Source of the DNA: Pseudomonadota bacterium
GTDB lineage: Bacteria > Pseudomonadota > Alphaproteobacteria > RF32 > CAG-239
Reading direction: 5' to 3'
DNA: 26,894 nt
Assembly: GCA_018362935.1 (NCBI GenBank)
Contig: JAHALQ010000019.1
Coordinates: 1 to 26,894 of the forward strand
In this document: positions 7,609 to 15,993 of the stretch, one piece after another
How positions within the stretch are numbered: position 1 is the stretch's first letter
How the letters are laid out: every line of letters begins with the position of its first letter
Translations under genes and position numbers: made by a program
The notes under the pieces: generated by a model
The model's input: only the letters and a program-made list of their open reading frames with translations
Told to the model about the DNA's origin: nothing
Databases searched by the model: none

Positions 7609-8739
7609 ATGGATTGGTTGTTAAACACGATTTATTATGTTGTTCCTTTTTTAATCCTGCTTGGGATTTTGGTTTTTGTGCACGAGCTTGGCCACTTTAT
7701 AGTCGCCAGGCTTTGCGGCGTAAAAGTTACGGATTTTTCAATCGGTTTCGGCAAAAAAATCTGGGGCTGGACAGACCGTAAGGGAACGGAATGGAAATTG
7801 TCATTGATACCGCTCGGCGGCTATTGCAAGTTTTTGGGTGACGAAGACGCTGCCAGTTCGTCACAAAACGGCAGTAACGTTGCGGAGGACGAACAGAAAT
7901 ATGCGTTTGCCAATCAAAACCCGTTTAAAAAACTGGCGATTGTAGTTGCCGGGCCGGCAGCCAATTATCTGTTTGCCATCGTTATTTTTGCAAGCATTTT
8001 TTTGTTTATCGGCAAAATGGATTTTCCGGCCGTAGTCGGCGACGTCATTCCCGGCGGTGCCGCGGAAAAGGCCGGCGTGTTGAAAGGCGACAAAATTTTG
8101 ACTGTCAACGGCAAAAAGGTTGCGACTTTTACCGAGCTGCGCCAGGAAGTCGATATGCATGTTGATGACAAAATCAAGCTGGAAATCGAGCGCGGCGGAA
8201 AAATTATCCGTCTTGCCTTCCCGTTGCAGGTTGTGCCGCTGGAAGTTGAGGCCAATCAGGATGCCAGACCTCGCCCGATGCTCGGCGTGCATTCCTTAAA
8301 CGCAGTTGAAATCAATCCCGTCCGGGTTGGGCTGGGAGAGGCTTTGGTCGATTCGCTCAAAGAAACCTGGCGCATTACCGAAGTTACTTTGCGCGGCCTT
8401 GGGCAAATGGTTACGGGACGGCGCAATGCCGATGAAGTCGGCGGTATTCTGCGGATTGCCGAAATGTCAGGCGATATCAGCAAAGACCGCGGGCTGATAG
8501 ATTTTATCATCTTTATGGCATTATTATCCATTAACTTAGGGTTGATTAATTTATTTCCCATCCCTCTGTTGGACGGCGGTCATGTCGTAATTTACTCGAT
8601 AGAAATTATCACGCGTCGGGAAATTAACGAAAAGGCCAAGGAATATATATTCCGTTTCGGACTGTTCGTGCTGGTGTCATTGATGCTGTTTGCCACGTAT
8701 AATGACTTCGCGCGGTTGTTTCACCGTTGGTTTTCTTAA
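7609..8739 (+). CDS. rseP: Site-2 intramembrane metalloprotease RseP
   Basis: RseP cuts membrane-bound anti-sigma factors and remnant signal peptides within the inner membrane. The zinc-binding HELGH motif is at residues 25-29 and the second metal ligand D322 lies in LDGGH near the C-terminus, both inside hydrophobic segments. A single PDZ domain spans roughly 127-210 (GDVIPGGAAEKAGVLKGDKI). At 376 residues it is shorter than the two-PDZ E. coli enzyme (450) and fits the alphaproteobacterial form. AAGAGGTG at 7591-7598 sets the ATG. It lies directly before bamA, the usual context. Confidence 0.96.
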   Translation: MDWLLNTIYYVVPFLILLGILVFVHELGHFIVARLCGVKVTDFSIGFGKKIWGWTDRKGTEWKLSLIPLGGYCKFLGDEDAASSSQNGSNVAEDEQKYAFANQNPFKKLAIVVAGPAANYLFAIVIFASIFLFIGKMDFPAVVGDVIPGGAAEKAGVLKGDKILTVNGKKVATFTELRQEVDMHVDDKIKLEIERGGKIIRLAFPLQVVPLEVEANQDARPRPMLGVHSLNAVEINPVRVGLGEALVDSLKETWRITEVTLRGLGQMVTGRRNADEVGGILRIAEMSGDISKDRGLIDFIIFMALLSINLGLINLFPIPLLDGGHVVIYSIEIITRREINEKAKEYIFRFGLFVLVSLMLFATYNDFARLFHRWFS

Positions 8740-8756
8740 AAATTAAGGATTAAACT

Positions 8757-11021
8757 ATGACTGACAATCTCAAACTTGGGACTTTTGGACTGGCGCTTTT
8801 AATCGGGCTTGATGCTCAGGCGGCATCCGTTTATGTCGGTGACATCAAAATCGAAGGACTGGAACGTGTTGAGCCGGAAACGGTTATTTCTTACGTTGAT
8901 ATTAAAAAGAATGCTTTTGTCAACGATGAAAAGCTTGACGCTTCGCTCAAACAGCTTTATGCCACGGGTCTGTTTGAAGACGTGTCGCTGAACGTTGACA
9001 AAAACGGCGTTCTGGTGATTAAAGTCGCTGAAAACCCGGTCATCAATAAAGTTTTGTTTGACGGCAATGACAAAGTTGATGACGACATGCTGTTAAGTGA
9101 GGTGAAGCTGACGCCGCGGTCGACTTATTCGCGCGCCAAAGTGCAGGAAGATGTCGCCCGTATTCTTGAAGTTTACAAGCGCAGCGGGCGTTATGCCGCG
9201 GTGGTCGAACCGCAGATTATCCGCCGCGACCAGAACCGCGTCGATTTGATTTTCAATATCAACGAAGGCCCGCTGGCGGTGATTGACAAAGTTAACTTTA
9301 TGGGCAACCGCCACTATTCGCACGATGACCTTCAGGAAGTCATTATGAGCAAGGAGAGCCGTTGGTACCGCATCTTTTCTTCGTCCGAAAATTACGATGC
9401 CGAAAAGACGAACTATGACAAAGAGCTGCTGCGCCGTTTTTATGCCAAACGCGGCTATGCCGATTTCCGCGTTGTTTCGGCAATTGCCGAGCTGACCCCG
9501 GACAACCGCTCTTTTGTGCTGACTTACGTCATAGATGAAGGCAAGCGCTATAAGGTCAGGGATATTCAGATTGATTCGGCGATGGCTGATGTCGATACAT
9601 CCGGTTTTGCCGATGTTGTCGAGATTGAAAAAGGCGATTGGTATGATGCCGGAAAGATTGAAAAATCGGTTTCCGCGCTGACCGACGAATTGGGCAAAAA
9701 AGGCTTTGCCTTTGTCGATGTCGAGCCGGAATTGGTCAAAGATACCGAAACCGGCGATATGGATGTGTTTTTCCATATCCGCGAGGGCGAGCGCGTCTTT
9801 GTCGACCGCATTAACATTACCGGCAACACCCGCACCCATGACAAAGTTATCCGCCGCGAATTCCGTATTGAGGAAGGCGACGCTTTTAACGTTTCCAAGC
9901 TCAGGGATTCCCGCCGCAATGTTGAGAACCTTGATTATTTCAGCAAGGTCGATATTGATACCGTGCCCAAGGATCAGAACAAAGCGGATGTTAATGTTAA
10001 TGTTGAAGAAAAATCGACCGGCTACTTTAATGTCGGTATTGGTTATTCGACGGTTAACGGCGCGACGGTTCGAGCCGGCGTGACCGAAAACAACTTCCGC
10101 GGGTTAGGGCAGCGGCTGGGCGTGGATGCGTCTGTTTCCGAACGTGCGCAGGAATATGACCTCAGTTTTACCGAGCCGTATTTCCTCAACCGCCGCTTGC
10201 GCGCCGGATTTGATATTTTCCGCAGTGATGAGGACTATCAGGACGAAAGTTCGTATGACAGTTCGACGACCGGCGGCCGCCTGCGACTGGGCTGGAATTA
10301 TACCGATGATTTGTCGCAGCAGGTGCGTTACACCCTGCGTGAGGATGAAATCAGCAATGTCGGCAGCAGCGCATCCAAATATATCAAGGACGAAGAAGGG
10401 AAATATGTCGATTCGTCCATCGGCCAGACGCTGGTCTATGACAAGCGCGACAGTACAATCAATACCAAGGACGGTTATTTCCTGTCGTTCGGCAACGATG
10501 TTTCGGGCGCCGGCGGCGATGAGAAATACGCCAAATTCGATGCCAAGGCTTATAAGTATTTCACCCTGTCGGATTATTACACTTTCAAATTCTTTGTTAA
10601 CGCCGGCTACATTACCGGCTACGGCGGCAAGGACGTCCGTCTGCCCAACCGCTATTACCTCGGCGGCGCTACCCTGCGCGGTTTTGACGTTGCCGGTATC
10701 GGCGCCCGCGACAAATACACGCGTGATGCTTTGGGCGGCAACTGGATGGTTTATTCCGGCGGCGAAGTCACATTCCCGATCGGTTTGGACGAGGTCGGCA
10801 TCAAGGGGCGCACTTTTGTCGATATCGGCGCGCTCGGCAAACCCGACAATTATAATGCCGCAGATGTGGAATATTCTTCAAGTCCCCGCGTTTCAGCCGG
10901 TTTTGGTTTTCAGTGGTTGTCGCCGATGGGACAGATTGACGTTGACTTCGGATTCCCGATTGTTAAAGAAGACTACGACGAGACCCAGGTCTTCCGCCTG
11001 AACTTTGGCACGCGTTTATAA
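8757..11021 (+). CDS. bamA: Outer membrane protein assembly factor BamA
   Basis: BamA is the central Omp85 protein that inserts beta-barrels into the outer membrane. A signal peptide ends near AQA-AS (residues 22-23); about five POTRA repeats follow to near residue 420 and a beta-barrel fills the rest of the 754 residues. The Omp85 loop-6 motif is present as LRGF (640-643), a variant of VRGF. The C-terminus reads LNFGTRL, ending in Leu instead of the usual aromatic residue of the barrel sorting signal. The ATG is preceded by AAGGA. Skp, often encoded between bamA and lpxD, is missing here. Confidence 0.97.
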   Translation: MTDNLKLGTFGLALLIGLDAQAASVYVGDIKIEGLERVEPETVISYVDIKKNAFVNDEKLDASLKQLYATGLFEDVSLNVDKNGVLVIKVAENPVINKVLFDGNDKVDDDMLLSEVKLTPRSTYSRAKVQEDVARILEVYKRSGRYAAVVEPQIIRRDQNRVDLIFNINEGPLAVIDKVNFMGNRHYSHDDLQEVIMSKESRWYRIFSSSENYDAEKTNYDKELLRRFYAKRGYADFRVVSAIAELTPDNRSFVLTYVIDEGKRYKVRDIQIDSAMADVDTSGFADVVEIEKGDWYDAGKIEKSVSALTDELGKKGFAFVDVEPELVKDTETGDMDVFFHIREGERVFVDRINITGNTRTHDKVIRREFRIEEGDAFNVSKLRDSRRNVENLDYFSKVDIDTVPKDQNKADVNVNVEEKSTGYFNVGIGYSTVNGATVRAGVTENNFRGLGQRLGVDASVSERAQEYDLSFTEPYFLNRRLRAGFDIFRSDEDYQDESSYDSSTTGGRLRLGWNYTDDLSQQVRYTLREDEISNVGSSASKYIKDEEGKYVDSSIGQTLVYDKRDSTINTKDGYFLSFGNDVSGAGGDEKYAKFDAKAYKYFTLSDYYTFKFFVNAGYITGYGGKDVRLPNRYYLGGATLRGFDVAGIGARDKYTRDALGGNWMVYSGGEVTFPIGLDEVGIKGRTFVDIGALGKPDNYNAADVEYSSSPRVSAGFGFQWLSPMGQIDVDFGFPIVKEDYDETQVFRLNFGTRL

Positions 11022-11040
11022 TAAAAAAAGGAATAGAGTA

Positions 11041-12054
11041 ATGGTTGATACAGCATTTTTTAAAAACAACGGCCCTTTCACTCTGGCACAAATTGCCGAA
11101 GTCTGCGAAGCCGAATTGGAAGATAAGTCTAAAGCCGATGTGCAGATAAAGGACTTGGCAACCATGTTTACTGCCGGCGAGGGCGAGATTTGTTTCTTTT
11201 TTGACAAGAAGAAAAAAGCGGCCGGCGCTGAGATTAAGGCCACGGCCTGCGTAACCACGCCGGAGCTGGCGCCTTTCGTACCGGAAAACGTGATTAAACT
11301 GATTTCGGCCAACCCGCATCTGGGCTTTGTCAAATTGAACTATGCGATGTATGAAGAATACAAGCCGCAGCCGGGCATCAGCCCCAAAGCTTCGGTCGCG
11401 CCGACCGCTCAAATTGGCAAAGACTGTTACATTGGCGATTTTGCGGTTATTGAAGAAGGCGTTAAAATTGGTGACAATTGTATTATTGAACCTCACGCCA
11501 CAATCGGCCGCAATTGCCAAATCGGCAGCCGCTGCCGCATCGGTGCCGGAGCAGGCATTTCGCACTGCATCATGGGTAACGACTGCTATATATACGGCGG
11601 CGCCCGCATCGGCTGGGACGGTTTTGGATTTATGATGCTGCAGGGACAGCACAAAAGGATTCCTCAATTGGGACGCGTCATTATCGGCAACGATGTTGAA
11701 ATCGGAGCCAATTCGTGCGTCGACAGAGGTGCATTGGATGATACGGTAATCGGCGACGGCTGCCGTATCGATGATTTAGTAATGGTAGCGCATAACGTCA
11801 AACTCGGCCGCGGCTGTATCTTGGTTTCTCAAACCGGTATCGCCGGCAGCTGTACCTTTGGCGACTTTGTTGTCTGCGGCGGCCAAACAGGATTTGCCGA
11901 CCACTTGAATGTCGGCAGCGGAGCACAAATCGGCGCCCAGTCGGGGATTATGCGCGACATTGAACCCGGTACGGTGGTAATGGGAACGCCGGCCGTGCCG
12001 ATTAAGGACTTTATGCGTCAGGTTTCTTATATTCAGAAACTGAGCAAAAAATGA
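11041..12054 (+). CDS. lpxD: UDP-3-O-(3-hydroxyacyl)glucosamine N-acyltransferase
   Basis: LpxD adds the N-linked hydroxyacyl chain in the third step of lipid A synthesis. An N-terminal uridine-binding region (about 1-100) is followed by a left-handed beta-helix of hexapeptide repeats (IGxxxxIG patterns from about 120 to 300) and a C-terminal helix. The catalytic histidine is H251 in DLVMVAHNVKLG. The start is the ATG at 11041 with AAGGAA just upstream; an in-frame TTG at 11005 would run back into bamA and lacks a ribosome site. The resulting 337 residues fit the family. Confidence 0.97.
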   Translation: MVDTAFFKNNGPFTLAQIAEVCEAELEDKSKADVQIKDLATMFTAGEGEICFFFDKKKKAAGAEIKATACVTTPELAPFVPENVIKLISANPHLGFVKLNYAMYEEYKPQPGISPKASVAPTAQIGKDCYIGDFAVIEEGVKIGDNCIIEPHATIGRNCQIGSRCRIGAGAGISHCIMGNDCYIYGGARIGWDGFGFMMLQGQHKRIPQLGRVIIGNDVEIGANSCVDRGALDDTVIGDGCRIDDLVMVAHNVKLGRGCILVSQTGIAGSCTFGDFVVCGGQTGFADHLNVGSGAQIGAQSGIMRDIEPGTVVMGTPAVPIKDFMRQVSYIQKLSKK

Positions 12055-12076
12055 TATACAAAGGAATAGAATAAAA

Positions 12077-12526
12077 ATGTCTGAAAATAAAATTTATCAT
12101 ATTGAAGAAATTATGGATATGCTTCCGCACCGCTACCCGTTTTTGCTGGTAGACCGTCTGGAAGTTGAGGTTCCGGGCGAAAAAGGCATCGGGTTAAAGA
12201 ACGTGACCATGAACGAAGAGTTTTTCCAGGGACATTTCCCGGGAAATCCGGTTATGCCGGGCGTCTTGCAGATTGAAGCCATGGCTCAGACCGCCGGCGC
12301 TTTGGTTATTGCCGCCGATGAAAACTTCAGGGAGAGCAAGAAAAGCGTCTTGTTCATGTCAATTGACGGCGTCAAATTCCGCAAACCGGTTAAACCCGGC
12401 GACCAGCTGAAAATGTACGTTGAAAAAATCCGTGCCCGCCGCAATGTCTTTGTCTTTAAGGGCGAAAGCAAAGTTGACGGTCAGACGGTGTCCGAGGCCG
12501 AATTCACGGCGATGATAGTCGAATAG
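12077..12526 (+). CDS. fabZ: 3-hydroxyacyl-ACP dehydratase FabZ
   Basis: FabZ removes water from 3-hydroxyacyl-ACP during fatty acid elongation and competes with LpxA and LpxD for hydroxyacyl-ACP. This is a 149-residue hot-dog fold protein with LPHRYPFLLVDR near the start, and the active-site pair H53 (in QGHFPGNPVMPG) and E67 (in QIEAMAQTAG). It sits between lpxD and lpxA as in most Gram-negative bacteria, but here a terminator follows it, separating it from lpxA. Confidence 0.97.
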   Translation: MSENKIYHIEEIMDMLPHRYPFLLVDRLEVEVPGEKGIGLKNVTMNEEFFQGHFPGNPVMPGVLQIEAMAQTAGALVIAADENFRESKKSVLFMSIDGVKFRKPVKPGDQLKMYVEKIRARRNVFVFKGESKVDGQTVSEAEFTAMIVE

Positions 12527-12543
12527 GCTGTCTTGTCGTTTCC

Positions 12544-12571
12544 AAGCCACTCCCCGCGGAGTGGCTTTTTT
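12544..12571 (+). terminator. Rho-independent terminator after fabZ
   Basis: A 10-bp stem (AAGCCACTCC paired with GGAGTGGCTT, 4-nt loop) is followed by a run of six T. It would end the long envelope transcript after fabZ and make lpxA depend on its own promoter or on read-through. Confidence 0.85.
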
Positions 12572-12589
12572 AAATATCGCTGGCTGCTG

Positions 12590-12605
12590 GTTACATGCAT
12601 GTAAC
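12590..12605. promoter_or_regulatory. 16-bp perfect palindrome upstream of the lpxA promoter
   Basis: GTTACATGCATGTAAC is a perfect 16-bp palindrome placed 10 bp above the -35 box of the predicted lpxA promoter and downstream of the fabZ terminator. The position suits an operator for a dimeric regulator, but no regulator is identified. Confidence 0.4.
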
Positions 12606-12615
12606 ATTATTTGTT

Positions 12616-12644
12616 TTTACATCCGGCGATAAATAGCCTATTTT
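12616..12644 (+). promoter_or_regulatory. Candidate promoter for lpxA
   Basis: TTTACA (12616-12621), a 17-nt spacer and TATTTT (12639-12644) form a plausible sigma70-type promoter about 37 nt before the lpxA ATG. Its place directly after a terminator makes it more believable. Confidence 0.5.
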
Positions 12645-12681
12645 TTGAAACAGTTCAGAACTAACTTTTAAGGAAAAAAAC

Positions 12682-13509
12682 ATGTCCAAAATTCATCCCA
12701 CAGCCGTTATTGAAGACGGTGCCCAAATTGCCTCCACTGCCGAAATAGGCCCTTTATGCTGGGTTTCTTCCAAGGCCAAAATCGGCGAGAACGTTCGTCT
12801 TCTCGGCCATGTGACGGTTATGGGAGATACGACCGTCGGCGAAGGAACAGTTGTTTTTCCGGGTGCGGTATTAGGCGGCGGCCCGCAGGATCACGGCAAT
12901 GAATTTCAGGAAGGCGCGCGTTTGGTTATCGGCAAACGCAATGTTATCCGCGAAAATGTCACCATGCATTGCGGCACGCCCAAGGGACAAAACCCGATTC
13001 CCGGTGAAGAACCTGAAAAGATGATTACGCGCGTCGGTGATGACGGCATGTTTATGGTCAACTCGCATATTGCCCACGACTGTGTTGTCGGAAACAACGT
13101 GATTATGACTAACAACGCGGTCATCGGCGGCCATGTCCGTTTGGGCGACGGCGTTATTCTCGGCGGCAACTGCGCCGTCCACCAGTTCTGCCGTATCGGG
13201 CGCAAAGCCATGATTGGCGGTATTACCGGCGTCGACCGAGATGTTATTCCGTTCGGCATAGTCACCGGCGACCGCGGCAAACTGCGCGGCCTGAATGTTA
13301 TCGGCCTTAAAAGAAGCGGTTTTGATGAAAAGGTCGTCAAATCGATTACTCGTGCTTTTATGTTTATTTTCAAAGGAAAAGAAGGCAACTTTGAACAGCG
13401 TGTCGAAGCCGCCAAAGAAAAGTTCAAAGACAACGAAATGGTAATGGAACAGATTCGTTTTATTGAGGTTTCTCTGGCCGGCCGCCGCAATGTTATGCAG
13501 GCCGATTAA
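12682..13509 (+). CDS. lpxA: UDP-N-acetylglucosamine O-acyltransferase
   Basis: LpxA carries out the first step of lipid A synthesis, adding a 3-hydroxyacyl chain from ACP to UDP-GlcNAc. At 275 residues it is slightly longer than the E. coli enzyme (262). Hexapeptide repeats form the beta-helix over roughly residues 1-190, with the catalytic H132 in SHIAHDCVVG, and a C-terminal helical domain follows. AAGGAAAAAAAC sets the ATG. The gene is bounded by terminators on both sides, so it may be transcribed alone. Confidence 0.97.
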   Translation: MSKIHPTAVIEDGAQIASTAEIGPLCWVSSKAKIGENVRLLGHVTVMGDTTVGEGTVVFPGAVLGGGPQDHGNEFQEGARLVIGKRNVIRENVTMHCGTPKGQNPIPGEEPEKMITRVGDDGMFMVNSHIAHDCVVGNNVIMTNNAVIGGHVRLGDGVILGGNCAVHQFCRIGRKAMIGGITGVDRDVIPFGIVTGDRGKLRGLNVIGLKRSGFDEKVVKSITRAFMFIFKGKEGNFEQRVEAAKEKFKDNEMVMEQIRFIEVSLAGRRNVMQAD

Positions 13510-13528
13510 AAAGCCGTTTTAAGGCAGT

Positions 13529-13569
13529 ACGGGGAGTTGAGAGAAGTCTTGCCAACTCCCTGTTTTTTT
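13529..13569 (+). terminator. Rho-independent terminator after lpxA
   Basis: An 11-bp stem with one G-T pair (ACGGGGAGTTG against CAACTCCCTGT, 13-nt loop) runs into seven T residues. The gap to lpxI (13570-13610) is AT-rich and may carry a promoter, but no clear -35/-10 pair stands out. Confidence 0.75.
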
Positions 13570-13610
13570 ATTATAACAAAAACAGTTAAATTATAAAACA
13601 GACGGATACC

Positions 13611-14456
13611 ATGACCACATCAAACCGAAAATTAGGTATTATCGCCGGCGGCGGGGCTATTCCCAAAATGCTGGTTAAATATTGTCAGAAAACCGGGCGT
13701 GAATTTTTTGTTCTTGCCATAGAGGGCAATGCCGAGGCCGATTTAATTGATAACGGCAGCATCCCGCACCAGTGGATACGCATCGGGCAGGCCGGCACCG
13801 GCTTCAAACGTTTTGCGCAGGAACAGGTCAAAGATGTGGTGATGATTGGCACCATCCGCCGCCCCGGATTTAAGGATTTGATTCCCGACATGCGGACAAC
13901 GGCGTTTTTTGCCAGGCTCGGGCTTAAGTCAATCGGCGATGACGGCATTCTTCGCGCCCTCGTCAGGGAGATAGAAAGCGAAGGCATGATTGTCCGCGGC
14001 ATTCATGAAGTCATGTCGGATTTGCTGGTTAAAGAAGGCATCTTGGGCAAGCACAAACCGGACAATCAGGCGCGCGAAGACATGCGCCGCGGGCTGGAAG
14101 TGGCAACGGAACTCGGGCGTCTGGATGTCGGGCAGGCTGTCGTTGTCCAGCAGGGACTGGTTCTGGGTGTTGAAGGAATTGAAGGTACCGATGAATTAAT
14201 CCGCCGCTGCGGCGAATACCGGCGCAAAGGCGAGGGCGGCGTGCTGGTGAAATTGCGCAAGCCGCAGCAGGATATGCGCGTCGATTTGCCGACCATCGGC
14301 ACCCGCACCATTGAACGCGCGCGCGAAAGCGGACTGCGCGGCGTCGTCGTACACGCCGGCAACGGCTTGATTGTCGATGAAGCCGAGGTTATCAGGCTGG
14401 CTGATAAATACGGCATATTTGTTATGGGAGTAAACCCCGGTGAAGAGCTCAAATAA
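13611..14456 (+). CDS. lpxI: UDP-2,3-diacylglucosamine pyrophosphatase LpxI
   Basis: LpxI hydrolyses UDP-2,3-diacylglucosamine to lipid X and UMP, replacing LpxH in most Alphaproteobacteria. The 281-residue protein (formerly DUF1009) begins LGIIAGGGAIPKML and ends with the conserved stretch GTRTIERARESGLRGVVVHA, GLIVDEAEVIRLAD and FVMGVNPG. The ATG has only a weak GACGGA upstream. It overlaps lpxB by 17 nt, so the product is handed to LpxB, the next enzyme, from a coupled unit. The presence of LpxI is part of the evidence for an alphaproteobacterial origin. Confidence 0.96.
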   Translation: MTTSNRKLGIIAGGGAIPKMLVKYCQKTGREFFVLAIEGNAEADLIDNGSIPHQWIRIGQAGTGFKRFAQEQVKDVVMIGTIRRPGFKDLIPDMRTTAFFARLGLKSIGDDGILRALVREIESEGMIVRGIHEVMSDLLVKEGILGKHKPDNQAREDMRRGLEVATELGRLDVGQAVVVQQGLVLGVEGIEGTDELIRRCGEYRRKGEGGVLVKLRKPQQDMRVDLPTIGTRTIERARESGLRGVVVHAGNGLIVDEAEVIRLADKYGIFVMGVNPGEELK

Positions 14457-15618
14457 AAAACTCAAGGTTTATCTGATTGCCGGCGAACCGTCAGGCGATT
14501 TGCTCGGTTCGCGTTTGATGCGCGCGCTGCGCGCCAAAACCGGCGGCAACGTGGAATTTTTCGGCTTGGGCGGCGACACCATGGAAGCCGAGGGGCTGAA
14601 ACCGCTTTTTGATATAACCGATTTGGCAATTATGGGATTGGTTGAGATTATCCCGAGCATCCCCAAGGTGCTGCGGCATATTAAAAACACCGTGGCCGAC
14701 ATTGTTCGTGTGCAGCCCGATGTCGTCATAACCATCGACAGCTGGAGTTTTTGCGCACGCGTGCACAAAGCATTGCGCAAACTCAAAACCGGCATACCGC
14801 AGCTGCATTATGTGGCGCCGCAGGTTTGGGCTTGGAAGAAAAAGCGCGCGCGCACCATGTACAAATATATTGATGCGCTGATGACTTTGCTGCCGCAGGA
14901 ACCGCAGTATTTTACGCCTTATCATTTGGAAACGGTCTTTGTCGGCCATCCGGTTATTGAGAGCGAGGCTCTGAGTGCTGACGGCGAGGCCTTTCGCAGG
15001 CGCCATGAAATACCGGCGGATAAAAAAATTATTACCGTGCTTCCCGGTTCGCGCCGGACTGAAGTCAGCAAACTTTTGCCTTTGTTTTTGGACAGCGCGC
15101 GTCAGCTGCTGGCAAAAAATCCGGATTTCTTTTTTGTGCTGCCGACGGTCAAAACCGTTTCCAAAATGGTGAAAGCAATGAGCAAAGACAGCAGACTGCC
15201 GCTGTTGGTCGTTGAAACGCAAGATGAACGCTATGGCGCGTTTCAGGCTTCTAGCGCGGCGATTGCAGCTTCCGGGACGGTCGCGCTGGAACTGGCAATC
15301 TGCCATATCCCGCACCTAATCGCTTATAAGGTTTCAAAACTGACGGCGTTTATATTGTCAAAAATAATGCATATCCGCTATGTCAATTTATCAAATATTA
15401 TGTTGAACCGCCGGATTATCCCCGAATTGCTGCAAGAGCAATGCACGGCAGATGAAATTACCGCAAATATCACGGAACTTCTCGGCCGTGGAGAATTATA
15501 CCAAAAACAGATGCAGGGTTTTGAGGAAGTGCGTCAGACATTGTCCAACGGCAGACAGACGCCGAGCGAAAATGCTGCCGACTTTATCTTGAAATTTGTC
15601 AGTCGTCGTAAAAACTAG
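14440..15618 (+). CDS. lpxB: Lipid-A-disaccharide synthase
   Basis: LpxB is a GT19 glycosyltransferase that joins lipid X and UDP-diacylglucosamine into the lipid A disaccharide at the inner membrane. In 392 residues it shows GEPSGDLLGSRLM (15-27), LGGDTMEAEG, HYVAPQVWAWKK, GHPVIE, the nucleotide-binding LPGSRRTEV and ASGTVALELA. The start is a GTG at 14440 inside lpxI, with GGGAG nine nt upstream. The stop codon TAG overlaps the stop of the convergent small gene on the other strand within a CTAG; no terminator is seen between them. Confidence 0.97.
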   Translation: MKSSNKKLKVYLIAGEPSGDLLGSRLMRALRAKTGGNVEFFGLGGDTMEAEGLKPLFDITDLAIMGLVEIIPSIPKVLRHIKNTVADIVRVQPDVVITIDSWSFCARVHKALRKLKTGIPQLHYVAPQVWAWKKKRARTMYKYIDALMTLLPQEPQYFTPYHLETVFVGHPVIESEALSADGEAFRRRHEIPADKKIITVLPGSRRTEVSKLLPLFLDSARQLLAKNPDFFFVLPTVKTVSKMVKAMSKDSRLPLLVVETQDERYGAFQASSAAIAASGTVALELAICHIPHLIAYKVSKLTAFILSKIMHIRYVNLSNIMLNRRIIPELLQEQCTADEITANITELLGRGELYQKQMQGFEEVRQTLSNGRQTPSENAADFILKFVSRRKN

Positions 15619-15890
15619 TTTTGGGGAACCGGAGCCGGAGAGCAGCGGTAATAATAGCGGCAGCCTTTGACCGGGCAGGCTTCCAAAACCATGTTTTCTT
15701 CGGCATTACAGGCCGTGACGCTGATGCTGTATCCCGGGCAGGCCTCGGCGCAGCGGACGACTTCTGATTCCCCGCTGGTTGAACGTGAAGTGTGCGAGCC
15801 GTCCCAATCCTGAATACTGATAACGCGGGCTTCCGCGCCGGCGGCAATTGCGGCGGCACAGGCAGCCAAAACCAAAATTTTTGTTTTCAT
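15615..15890 (-). CDS. Small Cys-rich exported protein of unknown function
   Basis: I do not recognise this 91-residue protein. It begins with a clear signal peptide, hydrophobic and Ala-rich, with a likely cut after AEA at residue 21. The mature ~70 residues contain six cysteines (47, 51, 61, 72, 77, 83), in the order RCAEACPGY, TAC, EACPVKGC and YRC, suggesting three disulfides in the periplasm or outside the cell. The C-terminus is Pro-rich (SPAPVPQN). AAAGGA seven nt above the ATG is a good ribosome site. It is convergent with lpxB, sharing four nt at the stop codons, and divergent from comEC across an AT-rich gap. A different 86-aa frame on the same strand is a shadow. Confidence 0.75.
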   Translation of the reverse strand: MKTKILVLAACAAAIAAGAEARVISIQDWDGSHTSRSTSGESEVVRCAEACPGYSISVTACNAEENMVLEACPVKGCRYYYRCSPAPVPQN

Positions 15891-15993
15891 GTCTTCATCC
15901 TTTCCAAATATAATATATAATACCGCCTAATCGTTAAGATATTGCAAAAGACTGATTATTGATATAAATCTAAAGTTAATTATGGGAGATGTA

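Noticed and set aside
9093..9839. 248-codon open frame antisense to bamA
   Set aside because: Entirely opposite the POTRA region of bamA with no ribosome site or known motif.
11005..11040. Extended lpxD start at a TTG overlapping bamA
   Set aside because: No ribosome site and an atypical basic N-terminus; AAGGAA fits the ATG at 11041.
14491..15315. 274-codon open frame antisense to lpxB
   Set aside because: Lies wholly inside lpxB, which is complete with all family motifs; the antisense product is Arg/His/Gln-rich with no domain.
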